Assembly (NCBI GenBank): GCA_017474925.1
Contig: JAFVGN010000031.1
Span: 1-64,000, forward strand
Direction: 5' to 3'
DNA from: Prevotella sp.
GTDB lineage: Bacteria; Bacteroidota; Bacteroidia; Bacteroidales; Bacteroidaceae
DNA length: 64,000 bases
A model generated the notes under the pieces. It did not search any database. It saw only the letters and a program-made list of their open reading frames with translations, and was not told the DNA's origin. The position numbers and the translations under genes are program-made. Below, piece by piece: positions 17,093 to 28,733 of this stretch. Within the stretch, counting starts at the first letter, position 1; each line of letters starts with the position of its first letter.

Positions 17093-19717
17093 CTACTTGC
17101 CAGAAACTATCTTCTTGATGTCGTTGAGTTTGTTGAGGGCTTCAAGGGGTGTGAGGTTGTTGACGTCGAGACCCAGGATTTCATCGCGCACCTGACATAG
17201 TACAGGGTCGTCGAGCTGGAAGAACGACAGCTGCATACCCTCGCGGCTCTGAGCTATCTCGGCAGTAGGTTTGCCTACCGTACCCACCTGGGCATTGTCA
17301 GCCTCGAGCTGCTTCAGAATGACGTTGGCGCGCTTGACAATGCTCTTGGGCATTCCGGATATCTCAGCCACATGAATACCAAACGAGTGTTCCGAACCTC
17401 CTCTCTCCAGTTTACGCAGGAAGATGACCTTGCCGTCCACCTCCTTCACGCTGACATTATAGTTCTTGATGCGCGAGAAGTTCTTCTCCATCTCGTTCAG
17501 CTCATGATAGTGGGTTGCAAAGAGCGTACGAGCCTGAGCTTTCTGGTTCTCATGCAGATATTCCACGATGGCCCAGGCTATCGAGATGCCATCGTAAGTA
17601 GACGTTCCTCGTCCGAGTTCGTCGAAAAGCACCAGCGAATGAGGCGTTACATTATTCAGTATATTGGAGGCCTCCGTCATCTCCACCATAAAAGTAGACT
17701 CACCTAAGGAGATGTTGTCCGATGCTCCCACACGAGTAAAGATCTTGTCGACAAGCCCAATGCGCGCACTCTCTGCTGGTACGAAATAGCCTATTTGTGC
17801 CAAGAGTGTTATCAAAGCCGTCTGGCGCAACAACGCTGACTTACCAGCCATATTGGGACCAGTGATGATGATGATCTGCTGGCGCTCAGCGTCCAGATAG
17901 ATATCGTTAGGCACATAGCGCTCGCCCAAGGGGAGCTGTGTCTCAATAACCGGATGGCGGCCCTGCTTGATGTCGATGACATCCTGAGAACAGATAACAG
18001 GACGTACATAACGGTTCTCTTCTGCCGTCTTCGCAGCACTAAGCAGACAGTCCAGATGTGCAATAACGTTGGCATTCTGCTGTACCTGTGGAATAAAAGC
18101 CTGAGCTGCTATGATGAGGTCGTTGAAAAGCTGTGCCTCCAAGGAAAGTATCTTGTCCTCGGCACCCAATATCTTCTCTTCGTATTCCTTCAGTTCCTGC
18201 GTAATGTAGCGTTCTGCCTGAGCCAGTGTCTGCTTGCGAATCCAGTCCTGGGGCACCTTGTCCTTATAGGTGTTGCGCACCTCCAAATAATAGCCGAACA
18301 CATTGTTGTAGCCTATCTTCAGCGAGGAAATGCCAGTCTGACTGGCCTCGCGTTCCTGAATCTGCAACAGATAGTCCTTACCGCTATAGGCAATATGGCG
18401 CAGGTCGTCGAGCTCGGCATTCACTCCGTCGCGGATGACGCCTCCCTTCTGAACCAGCTGGGGCGGGTCGTTCTGGACTTCATGCTCTATACGGTTGCGC
18501 AGTTCCTCGCAGATGTCCAGGCGCTCCCCTACCCGCTTGATACTGTCGTTCGTGGTCTGGAGACAAGCATTCTTGATGGGCTCAATGGCCATGAGGGCAC
18601 GCTTCAGCTGCACCATCTCACGCGGAGTCACACGTCCTGTGGCAACCTTCGACACGATACGTTCCAGATCGCCAATGTTCTGTAGCTGTCCGTCAACGAT
18701 TTCGCAGAAGTCGGGCTCACGGAAGAAGTAGTCCACAACGTCCAGGCGGTTGTTGATAGGTTTCTCGTCCTTCAGGGGGAAGACAAGCCAACGACGCAAG
18801 AGTCGTCCACCCATAGGCGATACGGTGCGGTCAATGACATCGAGCAACGACTTTCCATCATCCTGCATGGGCTGAATGAGTTCCAAGGAACGAACCGTAA
18901 ACTTGTCGAGCCGAACATAGCGCTCTTCCTCAATACGCGACAAGGTGGTAATATGAGCTATCTGCGTATGCAGGGTCTGTTCCAGATATTGCAGGATAGC
19001 CCCTGCAGCCACTACCCCACTCTTCAAATGGTCAACGCCAAAACCTTTGAGCGACTTCACGTTGAAATGCTTATAGAGCTTCTGGTGAGCCGTCTGTTCC
19101 GTAAAGACCCAGTCGTCAAGTTCAAAAGTAACAAGACGAGTGCCAAAATAGCGTTCGAAATCGTGCTTGTGCTCCCTATCGTACAGCACTTCCTTGGGCT
19201 GGAAGTTGCCTATCAGCTTTTCTACATAGTCATAGGTTCCCTCACCTGTCAGGAATTCGCCAGTGGAAATATCAAGGAAAGCGACACCACAAGCAGCCTT
19301 TCCGAAATGAACAGCACAAAGGAAATTGTTCTCTTTATAGTTCAGGACGGTGTCCTGCATAGCCACACCAGGTGTCACCAGTTCGGTAATACCTCGCTTT
19401 ACGAGCTTCTTGGTCAACTTGGGGTCTTCCAACTGGTCGCAGATGGCCACACGCTTGCCCGCACGGATGAGCTTGGGCAGATAGGTATCCAAAGCATGAT
19501 GGGGAAAGCCAGCCATCTCGTCGCCCTTGACACCAGCTCCGTTGTTTCTGTGAGTCAACGTGATACCCAAGATGCGAGAGGCGGTGATGGCATCTTCGCA
19601 GTAGGTCTCATAAAAGTCACCACAACGAAACAGCAACAAGGCTTCAGGATATTTTGCCTTGAAGTCGAAGAATTGTTTCATCATCGGAGTCAGCTCCTTA
19701 CCATCTTTCTTTGCCAT
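17093..19717 (-). CDS. mutS: DNA mismatch repair protein MutS
   Basis: An 874-residue mismatch recognition ATPase. The N-terminal domain has the mismatch-reading Phe-x-Glu in CGDFYETY. The ATPase domain has Walker [14 protein letters not shown], the ST(F)MVEM segment and Walker [15 protein letters not shown]. The helix-turn-helix dimer region and the final short C-terminal domain are present. The start at 19,717 (MAKKDGKEL) is used; the longer frame starts with TTG inside the TATCTTTG promoter. Single gene, divergent from leuS. Confidence 0.97.
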   Translation of the reverse strand: MAKKDGKELTPMMKQFFDFKAKYPEALLLFRCGDFYETYCEDAITASRILGITLTHRNNGAGVKGDEMAGFPHHALDTYLPKLIRAGKRVAICDQLEDPKLTKKLVKRGITELVTPGVAMQDTVLNYKENNFLCAVHFGKAACGVAFLDISTGEFLTGEGTYDYVEKLIGNFQPKEVLYDREHKHDFERYFGTRLVTFELDDWVFTEQTAHQKLYKHFNVKSLKGFGVDHLKSGVVAAGAILQYLEQTLHTQIAHITTLSRIEEERYVRLDKFTVRSLELIQPMQDDGKSLLDVIDRTVSPMGGRLLRRWLVFPLKDEKPINNRLDVVDYFFREPDFCEIVDGQLQNIGDLERIVSKVATGRVTPREMVQLKRALMAIEPIKNACLQTTNDSIKRVGERLDICEELRNRIEHEVQNDPPQLVQKGGVIRDGVNAELDDLRHIAYSGKDYLLQIQEREASQTGISSLKIGYNNVFGYYLEVRNTYKDKVPQDWIRKQTLAQAERYITQELKEYEEKILGAEDKILSLEAQLFNDLIIAAQAFIPQVQQNANVIAHLDCLLSAAKTAEENRYVRPVICSQDVIDIKQGRHPVIETQLPLGERYVPNDIYLDAERQQIIIITGPNMAGKSALLRQTALITLLAQIGYFVPAESARIGLVDKIFTRVGASDNISLGESTFMVEMTEASNILNNVTPHSLVLFDELGRGTSTYDGISIAWAIVEYLHENQKAQARTLFATHYHELNEMEKNFSRIKNYNVSVKEVDGKVIFLRKLERGGSEHSFGIHVAEISGMPKSIVKRANVILKQLEADNAQVGTVGKPTAEIAQSREGMQLSFFQLDDPVLCQVRDEILGLDVNNLTPLEALNKLNDIKKIVSGK

Positions 19718-19741
19718 CGCTACTTTATTTAAATTTGACTG

Positions 19742-19749
19742 CAAAGATA
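19742..19749 (-). promoter_or_regulatory. -7 box of mutS
   Basis: Minus strand TATCTTTG, 24 bases before the ATG at 19,717. Confidence 0.65.
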
Positions 19750-19808
19750 CTAAATAATTATGGATTACGAACGACGAATGGCTAATTATTAGAAATGGGA
19801 GCTAAAAT

Positions 19809-19840
19809 TTTGGTAGATAGCAAGAAAATGCTTAACTTTG
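19809..19840 (+). promoter_or_regulatory. Promoter of leuS with both -33 and -7 elements
   Basis: TTTG at 19,809-19,812, a 20-base spacer and TAACTTTG at 19,833-19,840, the full Bacteroidota promoter layout. Leader to the ATG is about 40 bases. Confidence 0.75.
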
Positions 19841-19886
19841 CAACCTAATATATACTGTTACGAACAATAAACAAAACACAAACTAT

Positions 19887-22736
19887 ATGGAATACAATTT
19901 TAGAGACATTGAGCAGAAATGGCAAAAGCGCTGGGTAGAGAATGGAACCTATCGCGTTGTTGAGGACGAGAAGAAGAAGAAGTTCTATGTACTAAACATG
20001 TTCCCCTACCCTTCTGGAGCCGGTTTGCACGTAGGTCACCCGTTGGGATACATAGCCTCAGACATCTATGCCCGCTACAAGCGTCAGCAAGGTTTTAACG
20101 TGCTGAACCCTATGGGTTACGACGCTTACGGACTGCCTGCCGAACAGTATGCCATCCAAACAGGCCAGCACCCTGAAAAGACCACCTTCGAAAATATCGA
20201 CCGTTATCGTTCGCAGCTAGACAAGATAGGTTTCTCGTTTGACTGGGAGCGCGAGGTGCGCACCTGTGACCCCATCTATTACAAATGGACACAGTGGGCT
20301 TTCCAGCGTATGTTCAAAAGTTACTTCTCACTGTCATCGAAGAAAGCCCAGCCTACCATCAAGCTGATAGAGCATTTCGAACTGATGGGTACCGAAAACT
20401 GCAATGCTCTGGGTACTGAGGAGCTACACTTCACAGCCAGCGACTGGCACAATTTCTCGGAAAAGAAAAAACAGGAAGTGCTGATGAACTACCGTATTGC
20501 CTATCTGGCTGACACGATGGTCAACTGGTGTCCTAAACTGGGTACTGTGCTGGCCAATGACGAGGTCGTAGATGGTGTAAGTGTACGTGGTGGCTATCCT
20601 GTGGTGCAGAAGAAGATGCGTCAGTGGTGTCTGCGTGTCTCTGCCTATGCCCAGCGCCTGCTGGACGGTTTAGAGGAAATAGACTGGACAGACTCGCTGA
20701 AGGAAACCCAGCGCAACTGGATTGGCCGCTCAGAGGGTACTGAGGTGGAGTTCAAGGTAGCCGACAGCGACAAGCACTTCACGATTTTCACCACACGTGC
20801 TGATACGATGTTTGGTGTGACCTTTATGGTACTGGCTCCAGAAAGTGATCTCGTTGCTGAACTCACTACTCCTGAGCAGAAGGCAGAAGTTGAGAAGTAC
20901 CTTGACTATGTCAAGAAGCGCACAGAGCGCGACAGGCAGATGGATCATAAGGTGACAGGTGTGTTTTCTGGCTCTTATGCCATTAATCCGTTTACTGACG
21001 AGAAGATACCCATCTGGATTGCAGAATACGTATTGGCTGGATACGGTACGGGTGCCATCATGGCCGTACCTGCTCACGACTCTCGCGACTATGCTTTCGC
21101 CAAGCACTTCAATCTACCGATTATTCCTCTTATTGAGGGTGCTGACGTCAGCGAGGAGAGCTACGATGCCAAGGAGGGTATTATGTGTAACTCTTCGTCG
21201 GCTAAGTTCAGTCTCAATGGTCTGACCGTAAAAGAAGCTATCGCTGCTACGAAGAAATTCGTCACTGAGCAGGGACTGGGTCGTGTGAAGGTGAACTATC
21301 GTCTGCGTGACGCCATCTTCTCGCGTCAGCGTTACTGGGGCGAGCCGTTCCCCGTCTATTACAAGGACAATATGCCCTACATGATTCCCAAGGAGTGTCT
21401 GCCACTGGAATTGCCTGAAATCGATGAATACAAACCTACTGAGACAGGTGAGCCCCCATTGGGACGTGCCAAGAAGTGGGCCTGGGATACCAAGACTGAT
21501 AGCGTAGTTGATTGTTCCGCTATCGACCATAAATCCGTCTTCCCCTTGGAGCTGAACACGATGCCTGGCTTTGCTGGTTCGTCAGCTTACTATCTACGCT
21601 ATATGGACCCCAAGAACCAAAAGGCTCTTGTAAGTCGCGATGCTGACGAATATTGGCGCAATGTGGATCTCTACGTTGGAGGCACGGAGCATGCTACTGG
21701 TCACCTGATCTACTCTCGTTTCTGGAACAAGTTCCTCTATGACTCTGGTTACTCTTGTGAGGACGAACCTTTCAAGAAACTGGTCAATCAAGGTATGATT
21801 CAGGGTCGTTCAAACTTTGTCTATCGCATAGAAGATGAGGGTGCCGACAAGGGTAAGTTCGTCAGCTTTGGTCTGAAGGACAAGTACACGACGACACCTA
21901 TTCATGTCGATGTGAATATCGTCTCTGCAGACATACTCGACATTGATGCCTTCAAAACCTGGCGTCCTGAATACGAGCATGCTGAGTTTATTCTGGAGAA
22001 TGGCAAATACGTTTGTGGATGGGCTATCGAGAAGATGTCGAAGTCGATGTTCAATGTAGTCAATCCGGACATGATTGTCGAGAAGTACGGTGCCGATACG
22101 CTACGTCTGTATGAGATGTTCCTGGGTCCTGTAGAGCAGTCGAAACCTTGGGACACCAACGGTATCGATGGTTGTCACCGCTTCCTGAAGAAGTTCTGGG
22201 CACTGTTCTATGGCAACAGCCGCGAGAATCCTGAGGGCAAACTGCTGGTAGACGATAGCGAACCTACAAAAGAATCGCTGAAGAGCGTCCATAAGCTCAT
22301 TAAGAAAGTCACTCAGGACATTGAAGTATTCTCTTACAACACTTCCATCTCAGCCTTCATGATTTGCGTCAACGAGTTGGGACAACAGAAGTGCAAGAGT
22401 CGTGAGGCCCTGAAGACACTAATCGTCCTTATCGCTCCTTTTGCTCCTCATATTGCTGAAGAACTGTGGGAAGCCTTAGGCGAGCAGGGTAGTGTGTGCG
22501 ACTCGAAATGGCCAAAGTGGAACGAAGAATACCTGATTGAGAACAGCGTGAAACTGGGCGTAGCATTCAATGGTAAAACCCGTTTCGATATGGAGTTCCC
22601 TGCTGATGCTGACAACCAGACTATCCAAGATACTGTGCTGGCTGACGAGCGCACCACGAAGTATATTGACGGCAAACCCATCATGAAGGTTATCATCGTA
22701 CCTAAGCGTATGGTGAATGTTGTGCTGGGCAAGTAA
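19887..22736 (+). CDS. leuS: Leucyl-tRNA synthetase
   Basis: A 949-residue class I aminoacyl-tRNA synthetase. The HIGH motif appears as HVGH ([16 protein letters not shown], near residue 51), the KMSKS loop as [11 protein letters not shown], and the CP1 editing domain fills roughly residues 240-440, including the [15 protein letters not shown] segment needed for hydrolysis of mischarged tRNA. C-terminal anticodon-binding and extension domains are present. Length is usual for Bacteroidota. The 45-base gap to the next gene allows read-through into the following operon. Confidence 0.98.
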   Translation: MEYNFRDIEQKWQKRWVENGTYRVVEDEKKKKFYVLNMFPYPSGAGLHVGHPLGYIASDIYARYKRQQGFNVLNPMGYDAYGLPAEQYAIQTGQHPEKTTFENIDRYRSQLDKIGFSFDWEREVRTCDPIYYKWTQWAFQRMFKSYFSLSSKKAQPTIKLIEHFELMGTENCNALGTEELHFTASDWHNFSEKKKQEVLMNYRIAYLADTMVNWCPKLGTVLANDEVVDGVSVRGGYPVVQKKMRQWCLRVSAYAQRLLDGLEEIDWTDSLKETQRNWIGRSEGTEVEFKVADSDKHFTIFTTRADTMFGVTFMVLAPESDLVAELTTPEQKAEVEKYLDYVKKRTERDRQMDHKVTGVFSGSYAINPFTDEKIPIWIAEYVLAGYGTGAIMAVPAHDSRDYAFAKHFNLPIIPLIEGADVSEESYDAKEGIMCNSSSAKFSLNGLTVKEAIAATKKFVTEQGLGRVKVNYRLRDAIFSRQRYWGEPFPVYYKDNMPYMIPKECLPLELPEIDEYKPTETGEPPLGRAKKWAWDTKTDSVVDCSAIDHKSVFPLELNTMPGFAGSSAYYLRYMDPKNQKALVSRDADEYWRNVDLYVGGTEHATGHLIYSRFWNKFLYDSGYSCEDEPFKKLVNQGMIQGRSNFVYRIEDEGADKGKFVSFGLKDKYTTTPIHVDVNIVSADILDIDAFKTWRPEYEHAEFILENGKYVCGWAIEKMSKSMFNVVNPDMIVEKYGADTLRLYEMFLGPVEQSKPWDTNGIDGCHRFLKKFWALFYGNSRENPEGKLLVDDSEPTKESLKSVHKLIKKVTQDIEVFSYNTSISAFMICVNELGQQKCKSREALKTLIVLIAPFAPHIAEELWEALGEQGSVCDSKWPKWNEEYLIENSVKLGVAFNGKTRFDMEFPADADNQTIQDTVLADERTTKYIDGKPIMKVIIVPKRMVNVVLGK

Positions 22737-22781
22737 GAAGTATTTAGAAATACCAAGCTTTCATCTTTATACTTTACTGAG

Positions 22782-23741
22782 ATGACTGTCAATCATAAGA
22801 CAATAATGAACGAGGTCAGGGACTATTGCTCAATAGCCCTTGGCCTTGCTATTTACACCGTAGCCTTTACGGTTTTCCTGATGCCCTACCAGATAGTTGC
22901 TGGTGGTGTGACTGGTTTATCGGCTATCATCTACTATGCTACAGGTTTCCACTTGGAGAACACTTATATCATTATCAATGGTATACTGCTGGTTGTAGCA
23001 CTGAAGATATTGGGCGTGAAATTTCTCATGAAGACCATCTTTGCCATCTTTACGCTATACTTCATGCTGATGTTTGCGCAAGAAATCATTCCAAAACAGG
23101 ACAATGGACTACCCTTCAAACTGATGGGTGAAGGTCAGGATTTCATGTCAATGATTATAGGTTGTGTGCTTACAGGTATTGCCTTAGCCACTGTGTTTCT
23201 CAATAATGGTTCGACAGGCGGAACGGATGTCATTGCAGCCTCTATCAATAAATATCATCCCAATGTATCATTGGGCAATGTGCTGATTGCTGCTGACTTC
23301 TGCATCATCGGCTCCTGTATGTTCTTCCCACAGTTCGGATCGTATTTGGAACGTGCTCACAAAGTCATGTTCGGCTTTTGTGTAATGGCTATGGAAAACT
23401 ATACGCTCGACTATTTGATGAACGCCCGTCGACAGTCGGTACAGTTTATGATATTCAGTCAAAAATGGCAGGAGATAGCCAATGCCATCGGTACGGAAAT
23501 GAATCACGGTGTAACCATTCTTGACGGACACGGCTGGTACACAGGTCAGAAGAGCAAGGTGCTCTGTATTCTGGCCAAGAAAAGGGAAAGCATCTACATG
23601 TTCCGTCTTATCAAGATGATTGATCCCCAGGCCTTTGTTTCACAGTCAAGTGTCATTGGAGTCTATGGTGAAGGATTTGAAGAAATGAGGGTGAAGATAA
23701 AAGAAAAGAAGAATGAAGAAAAAAATAGTATTCGCCACTAA
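22782..23741 (+). CDS. YitT-family membrane protein
   Basis: A 319-residue protein with five to six membrane segments (residues about 15-215, for example [21 protein letters not shown]) and a soluble DUF2179 domain at the C-terminus ([19 protein letters not shown], then [21 protein letters not shown]). The function of the family is not settled. A second in-frame ATG at 22,806 is a possible start. Its 3' end overlaps rdgB by 29 bases in another frame, which indicates translational coupling. Confidence 0.9.
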   Translation: MTVNHKTIMNEVRDYCSIALGLAIYTVAFTVFLMPYQIVAGGVTGLSAIIYYATGFHLENTYIIINGILLVVALKILGVKFLMKTIFAIFTLYFMLMFAQEIIPKQDNGLPFKLMGEGQDFMSMIIGCVLTGIALATVFLNNGSTGGTDVIAASINKYHPNVSLGNVLIAADFCIIGSCMFFPQFGSYLERAHKVMFGFCVMAMENYTLDYLMNARRQSVQFMIFSQKWQEIANAIGTEMNHGVTILDGHGWYTGQKSKVLCILAKKRESIYMFRLIKMIDPQAFVSQSSVIGVYGEGFEEMRVKIKEKKNEEKNSIRH

Positions 23742-24324
23742 CAACCAACATAAGCTAGACGAGATACGTGCCATATTAGGCTCGTCGTTTGAGGTTGTTT
23801 CGCTGTCGGACATAGGTTGTCATGAAGATATTCCTGAAACAGGCGACACGTTGGAAGACAATGCGCTGCAAAAGGCCCAATACATCTTTGATAAATATCA
23901 TCTTGATGTATTTGCTGACGACACAGGTCTAGAGGTTGATGCGCTAAATGGTGCTCCTGGTGTCTATTCAGCCCGCTATGCCGGTGACGGTCACGATTCT
24001 GAAGCCAATATGCAGAAATTGTTGGCAGAATTAGGAGATAACGATCAACGCAAAGCCCGGTTCCGTACCGTCATTGCCTTAATAGAGAATAGAGACGTTT
24101 GTCCGTGTGGTTGTACCAGCATTAAGCAAATACACCGCTTTGAGGGTATTGTCGATGGTGAGATAATCCGCGAGAAGAGGGGAGGGGAGGGCTTTGGCTA
24201 CGACCCTATATTCCAACCTGAAGGCTACTCACAGACCTTTGCAGAGTTAGGTCTCGACATCAAAAACCATATCAGCCATCGTGCACGAGCCACCCAGAAG
24301 CTGGCAGAATATTTATTGAAATAA
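23713..24324 (+). CDS. rdgB: Non-canonical purine NTP pyrophosphatase (RdgB/HAM1)
   Basis: A 203-residue housecleaning enzyme that hydrolyses ITP, dITP and XTP to monophosphates and so keeps deaminated purines out of DNA and RNA. Family motifs: [13 protein letters not shown] at the N-terminus, [37 protein letters not shown] and SHRARA near the end. The start overlaps the yitT-like gene by 29 bases. Length is normal. Confidence 0.95.
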   Translation: MKKKIVFATNNQHKLDEIRAILGSSFEVVSLSDIGCHEDIPETGDTLEDNALQKAQYIFDKYHLDVFADDTGLEVDALNGAPGVYSARYAGDGHDSEANMQKLLAELGDNDQRKARFRTVIALIENRDVCPCGCTSIKQIHRFEGIVDGEIIREKRGGEGFGYDPIFQPEGYSQTFAELGLDIKNHISHRARATQKLAEYLLK

Positions 24325-24331
24325 ACAAATC

Positions 24332-26230
24332 ATGAAGAAAATCATCATTTCCCTGTTTTTGTCAATTGTCTATTGTCAACTATCAATTGCCCAAGTGGGT
24401 ACTTGGCACAACTACCTATCTTATTATGACATCCAGCAAATACAGGCTGCAGGGAATGATCTCTTTGTACTAGCCTCTAATGGTCTCTATCAGTATAACA
24501 TGAACGACCAGTCTATCACAACCTATGACAAGGTCAACGGACTAAGTGATACTGACATTAAACTGATTGCATGGAACAAGCAGGCTAAACGTCTAATAGC
24601 CGTCTATAACAACTCTAATATCGACTTGGTAGAAACCAACGGAAATGTCATCAATATTTCTTCCTTGTACAGCAAAGCCATTACTGGTGACAAGACTGTC
24701 AGCAGCATCCGCATTGATGATGTCTATGCCTATTTGATATGTGGTTTCGGTATCGTCAAAGTTAACATGCAGCGTGCTGAGATAGCCGACACCTACAAGC
24801 CTGGTCATCCTGATTATCCTACCTCACTGCCAGATGAGGACAACAGCGACTATGACAAGTACATAGACCTTGTAAAAACCCTCAATCCAGACGGACCAAA
24901 ACACAACAATTTTGGGTTCATGCGTTTTCTCAACGATAAACTTTACACATGTGGAGGAAGCTATTATTCTCCTGGTTCTGTACAAGTTTGGAATGGTACC
25001 AGCTGGCAGATCTATCAAGATTCCGTTAAAGATGGTTCTACAACATCATCCGTTCAAGGTCCTCTTTGCCTAGACGTCCAGAAGACGGCAGAAGGTGACC
25101 ACTTGTTTGTAGGAGCACGTAATGGAATGTTTGAATATATGAATGGTAACATTCTTAAACGCTATGACCATACTAATAGTCCTATAGAATGTTTTGACGG
25201 AAAAACAGAAGACTACCAAATAGTAACAGGTGTCAAGTTTGACAGCGACAACAATCTATGGTTACTCAACAGTCAAGCGCCTACAGCATCATTAATGTCC
25301 TTTTCAAATGGTAAGTTCACTAAATTCAATCATAGTGAACTGATGAAACTGAATGATGGCGGATTTACCAATAAGAGTAATGGTAAATTATGCAATATCA
25401 TCATTGACAGCCGGCAATTGATGTGGTTTGTCAATGATCATTGGATGCTACCTGCCTACTATCGTTATGAAAGAAATAATGACCATATTTCTGCCTATGA
25501 GACCTTTGTCAATCAGGATGGTTTAAGGATAACCAATCTCTATGGAGTAAAATGTATTGTCGAAGATTTGGAAAATAACCTATGGATAGGAACTGACCAA
25601 GGTCCGTTTATGATAGAAAAGTCCAGTATATTGAATAATGAAGCTGCACTCATACAGGTTAAAGTACCTCGTAATGATGGTACTGACTACGCTGACTATC
25701 TATTGGCTGGTGTTTGCATCACTTCTATTGCCATTGACGGTGGAGGACGCAAATGGTTTGCCAGCAACGGAAATGGTGTCTATCTGATAAGCGCTGACAA
25801 TATGACCCAAATACAACACTTTACCACTGATAACAGTAAACTGCTTTCCAATAATGTTTTATCCGTAGCTATTAATCAAACGACAGGTGAAGTTTTCTTC
25901 GGTACTGAAAAAGGACTTTGTTCGTTCATAAGCGATGCCACCCAGACCAATACAGAGATGACGAAGGATAATGTCTGGGCTTATCCTAATCCCGTCAATC
26001 CAGAATATACAGGACCTATCACTATTACCGGCCTCACTATGAATGCTGACATCAAGATTCTTGCCTCGAATGGTGCCGTTGTCAATGAAGGACGCAGTAA
26101 TGGTGGAACATACGTTTGGGACGGATGCGATAAGAAGGGTAGGAGAGTGGCTTCAGGTGTCTATATGGTTGCAACAGCTACCAATACAGGTGAGAAAGGT
26201 ACTGTCTGCAAGATTGCCATTATCAACTGA
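24332..26230 (+). CDS. porZ: Type IX secretion component PorZ (beta-propeller, T9SS sorting domain)
   Basis: A 632-residue surface protein resembling PorZ, the member of the type IX attachment complex reported to bind anionic LPS. Residues 1-22 form a signal peptide; then two beta-propeller blocks follow with repeated WIGTDQG / WFASNGNGVYLI-type blades; the last about 85 residues are a type A C-terminal sorting domain (YPNPVNPEYTGPITITGL, then GRRVASGVYMVATATN). The following acyltransferase and GtrA genes, 8 and 12 bases apart, fit a link with surface polysaccharide. The signal-peptide coding region is built of CAATTGTC-like repeat words (24,359-24,389). Confidence 0.85.
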   Translation: MKKIIISLFLSIVYCQLSIAQVGTWHNYLSYYDIQQIQAAGNDLFVLASNGLYQYNMNDQSITTYDKVNGLSDTDIKLIAWNKQAKRLIAVYNNSNIDLVETNGNVINISSLYSKAITGDKTVSSIRIDDVYAYLICGFGIVKVNMQRAEIADTYKPGHPDYPTSLPDEDNSDYDKYIDLVKTLNPDGPKHNNFGFMRFLNDKLYTCGGSYYSPGSVQVWNGTSWQIYQDSVKDGSTTSSVQGPLCLDVQKTAEGDHLFVGARNGMFEYMNGNILKRYDHTNSPIECFDGKTEDYQIVTGVKFDSDNNLWLLNSQAPTASLMSFSNGKFTKFNHSELMKLNDGGFTNKSNGKLCNIIIDSRQLMWFVNDHWMLPAYYRYERNNDHISAYETFVNQDGLRITNLYGVKCIVEDLENNLWIGTDQGPFMIEKSSILNNEAALIQVKVPRNDGTDYADYLLAGVCITSIAIDGGGRKWFASNGNGVYLISADNMTQIQHFTTDNSKLLSNNVLSVAINQTTGEVFFGTEKGLCSFISDATQTNTEMTKDNVWAYPNPVNPEYTGPITITGLTMNADIKILASNGAVVNEGRSNGGTYVWDGCDKKGRRVASGVYMVATATNTGEKGTVCKIAIIN

Positions 26231-26238
26231 CGTACACT

Positions 26239-27276
26239 ATGATAAGCAATGAAACCATAGAACGTGTTAAAGGAAACAACAGCTTTGACTTTCTAAGATA
26301 TTTCTTTGCATTTTCACTGATATTGGTTCATTTCTGTACCATTACCGATACAGAACAATTCTGGTTTGTCACAGGACAAATGCGTGTAAAAGCCTTCTTT
26401 ACCATTACAGGCTTCTTAGTAGTATATAGTTTTCTAAGAAGAAAGAGTCTGAAAGTATATTGCTGGAAACGTATTCTTCGAATCATACCAGCCTATTTCA
26501 CTACCATTTTACTATGCTATTTGATTGGCTTTTTCTTTTCAACATCAACTTTTGAAGAATACTACTGTTCATCGCAATCCTTTAAGTACCTGATAGCCAA
26601 TCTGTCGTTTATGAACTTCATAGAACCATGCTTACCTGGTCTTTTCAATGACAATCTTGTTGGTCCTTATGTCAATGGATCATTATGGTCTATGAAATTG
26701 GAAGTACTCTTTTACATCCTTGTACCTTTTATTGTGTGGCTGATGAGAAAATATAATAAAGCATATATTCTTATTGCTATCTTTACTATCAATATCATCT
26801 TTCATTCCATTTTTGACTATTTAGAGTATAAGACGGGAAACTCACTCTATCATTCTATCAATACAAGCAGTCCTACTACTATCATATACTTCTTTAGCGG
26901 TACAACTATCTTATTATATTTTGACTGGTTTTGTAAGCATATCAAATGGATTTTCCCTTTCTGTCTGGTCTATATGATTATTACATTTTTTCTCGACTAT
27001 TCATTTCTTTACTATATAGAACCACTCATCTTTTCAGCTATCATTGTGGCTATAGCCTATTTTTGTAAACCTCTAAACTTCCTGCAAAAGTATGATAATA
27101 TATCCTATGGTCTCTATCTATATCATTTCCCTGTTATACAAGTATTGGTGCAATATAAATTGCACCTATACAATATATACCTTACCTTTATGGTTACGCT
27201 TCTTATTACCGTTCTAATAGCTATTGCCTCATGGTATATCATAGAAAAGCCTATGCTTAAACGTAAAATAACTTAG
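26239..27276 (+). CDS. Membrane acyltransferase (AT3 / OafA family)
   Basis: A 345-residue integral membrane O-acyltransferase that probably acetylates a surface polysaccharide or LPS. About ten hydrophobic segments, with the family signature at the N-terminus FDFLRYFFAFSLILVHFCT (Arg and catalytic His) and the ending ASWYIIEKPMLKRK. GC content is clearly lower than in the genes of the left 20 kb. Located 8 bases after porZ and 12 before the GtrA gene, so all three are likely cotranscribed. Confidence 0.9.
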   Translation: MISNETIERVKGNNSFDFLRYFFAFSLILVHFCTITDTEQFWFVTGQMRVKAFFTITGFLVVYSFLRRKSLKVYCWKRILRIIPAYFTTILLCYLIGFFFSTSTFEEYYCSSQSFKYLIANLSFMNFIEPCLPGLFNDNLVGPYVNGSLWSMKLEVLFYILVPFIVWLMRKYNKAYILIAIFTINIIFHSIFDYLEYKTGNSLYHSINTSSPTTIIYFFSGTTILLYFDWFCKHIKWIFPFCLVYMIITFFLDYSFLYYIEPLIFSAIIVAIAYFCKPLNFLQKYDNISYGLYLYHFPVIQVLVQYKLHLYNIYLTFMVTLLITVLIAIASWYIIEKPMLKRKIT

Positions 27277-27288
27277 CTTTCAAACAAT

Positions 27289-27708
27289 ATGTCACTGAAG
27301 AATAAAATAGAGTTGTTTACTGACAAGACTTTCATGAAGTTTGTTTTAGTCGGGGTGGTGAATGTCATAGTAGGAGCAACAATTATGTTCGTCTTTTATA
27401 ATGTCTTTCACTTGAGTTACTGGGTATCATCATTTTCCAACTACTTCTTTGGCAGTATAGTCAGCTATTTCCTGAACAGATATTTCACCTTCAAATATCA
27501 TGGTAAAGGGTGGGGGTCAGTTATTAAGTTTGTCATGAATATCGCCATTTGCTACGTGATTGCCTATAGTATTGCCAAACCTCTGATGCAATGGATCCTG
27601 TCAGATTTCAGTATCACAGTACAGGAAAATGTGTCAATGACGGTAGGTATGTGCTTATTTACGGCACTTAACTATTTAGGTCAGCGATTCTTCGCTTTTA
27701 AAGACTAA
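27289..27708 (+). CDS. GtrA-family membrane protein
   Basis: A 139-residue protein with four membrane segments, typical of GtrA (KFVLVGVVNVIVGATIMFVFYN, then FGSIVSYFLNRYFTFKYHGKG with the conserved NRxxTF). Family members are thought to help move polyprenyl-linked sugars across the inner membrane. Last gene of the plus-strand run; a strong bidirectional hairpin starts at its stop codon. Confidence 0.92.
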   Translation: MSLKNKIELFTDKTFMKFVLVGVVNVIVGATIMFVFYNVFHLSYWVSSFSNYFFGSIVSYFLNRYFTFKYHGKGWGSVIKFVMNIAICYVIAYSIAKPLMQWILSDFSITVQENVSMTVGMCLFTALNYLGQRFFAFKD

Positions 27709-27745
27709 AAGAATGCTGGAGCTTAACTTAACTCCAGCATTCTTT
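27708..27745. terminator. Bidirectional hairpin terminator between gtrA-like and nadA genes
   Basis: A 14-bp perfect inverted repeat (AAAGAATGCTGGAG at 27,708-27,721 and CTCCAGCATTCTTT at 27,732-27,745) with a 10-base loop. A short T run closes each strand. On the minus strand the stem also encodes the last residues of nadA (RMLEL), so the terminator and the coding end share sequence. Confidence 0.88.
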
Positions 27746-28733
27746 CTATAGGTTTCACTGCGTCTTTGGCGATAGCAGGATCAACCTCAACGGAAGGCCA
27801 TTCATACTTCAGACAATTGTAAACCTTCAAAAGCGTATTCATCTTCATATACTGACACTCGTTACAACTGCATTCTAAGCCGCTCTCGCTGATTTCAGGA
27901 GGAACAGGGATAAATTCCTTATCCGGACATGTACGCTGCATCTCATGCAAAATACCAGCCTCTGTAGCTACAATATATTGCTTCGCACCATTTTCCCGTG
28001 CAAAGCGAAGCATATCAGCTGTCGATCCTTTGACATCAGCCAGTGAAAGTACAGGACCTTTACACTCCAAATGCGCCATAACGACAGCATCAGGATATTG
28101 CTTTTTCAGCTCTACTATTTTAGCTACAGAGAAACGCTCATGAACATGACAACCACCATTCCAGAGTAACATCTGACGTCCTGTAACCTCGTTGATATAG
28201 TTACCTAAATTATAATCAGGACCAAAGATGAGCTTGGCATCCTGTGGCAACTGGTCAACAACCTTCTTGGCATTACCACTGGTGACAACAACATCGGTCA
28301 ATGCCTTAACAGCAGCAGTAGTATTGACATATGAAATAACCTGATAACCTGGATGTTCTTCCTTGTATTTTTTCAGATCCTCTGCTTTACATGAGTCTGC
28401 CAACGAACAGCCAGCATTCAAATCAGGACACAACACTGTTTTGTCTGGTGAGAGCAACTTGCACGTCTCAGCCATAAAATGAACACCACACATGACCATC
28501 GTCTTCGCATCTGTCTCTGCAGCCTTGCGTGCCAAAGCCAATGAGTCTCCCACAAAGTCGGCAATATCCTGAATATCGCCAATGGTATAGTAATGAGCCA
28601 AGATGATAGCATCTTTCTCCTTACACATACGACGAATCTCTGATTTCAGATATTTTGTCTTGTTCGTTTCTACAGGTACATTGACAGCTTCATCAATGAA
28701 ACCCTTTTCTTTCCACTCCTTTTTCAACATCAT
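27723..28733 (-). CDS. nadA: Quinolinate synthase A
   Basis: A 336-residue iron-sulfur enzyme that condenses iminoaspartate with dihydroxyacetone phosphate to quinolinate in NAD synthesis. The cluster Cys candidates are in MVMCGVHFMAETCK, and in the C-terminal CSCNECQYMKMN; the substrate loop NGGCHVHERFS is present. Length is typical. nadB and nadC are not in the window. It starts at a double ATG beside the AT-rich putative origin and is transcribed away from it. Confidence 0.95.
   Translation of the reverse strand: MMLKKEWKEKGFIDEAVNVPVETNKTKYLKSEIRRMCKEKDAIILAHYYTIGDIQDIADFVGDSLALARKAAETDAKTMVMCGVHFMAETCKLLSPDKTVLCPDLNAGCSLADSCKAEDLKKYKEEHPGYQVISYVNTTAAVKALTDVVVTSGNAKKVVDQLPQDAKLIFGPDYNLGNYINEVTGRQMLLWNGGCHVHERFSVAKIVELKKQYPDAVVMAHLECKGPVLSLADVKGSTADMLRFARENGAKQYIVATEAGILHEMQRTCPDKEFIPVPPEISESGLECSCNECQYMKMNTLLKVYNCLKYEWPSVEVDPAIAKDAVKPIERMLELS

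Noticed and set aside
17954..18685. 243-codon plus-strand frame inside mutS
   Set aside because: Antisense shadow of a conserved gene.
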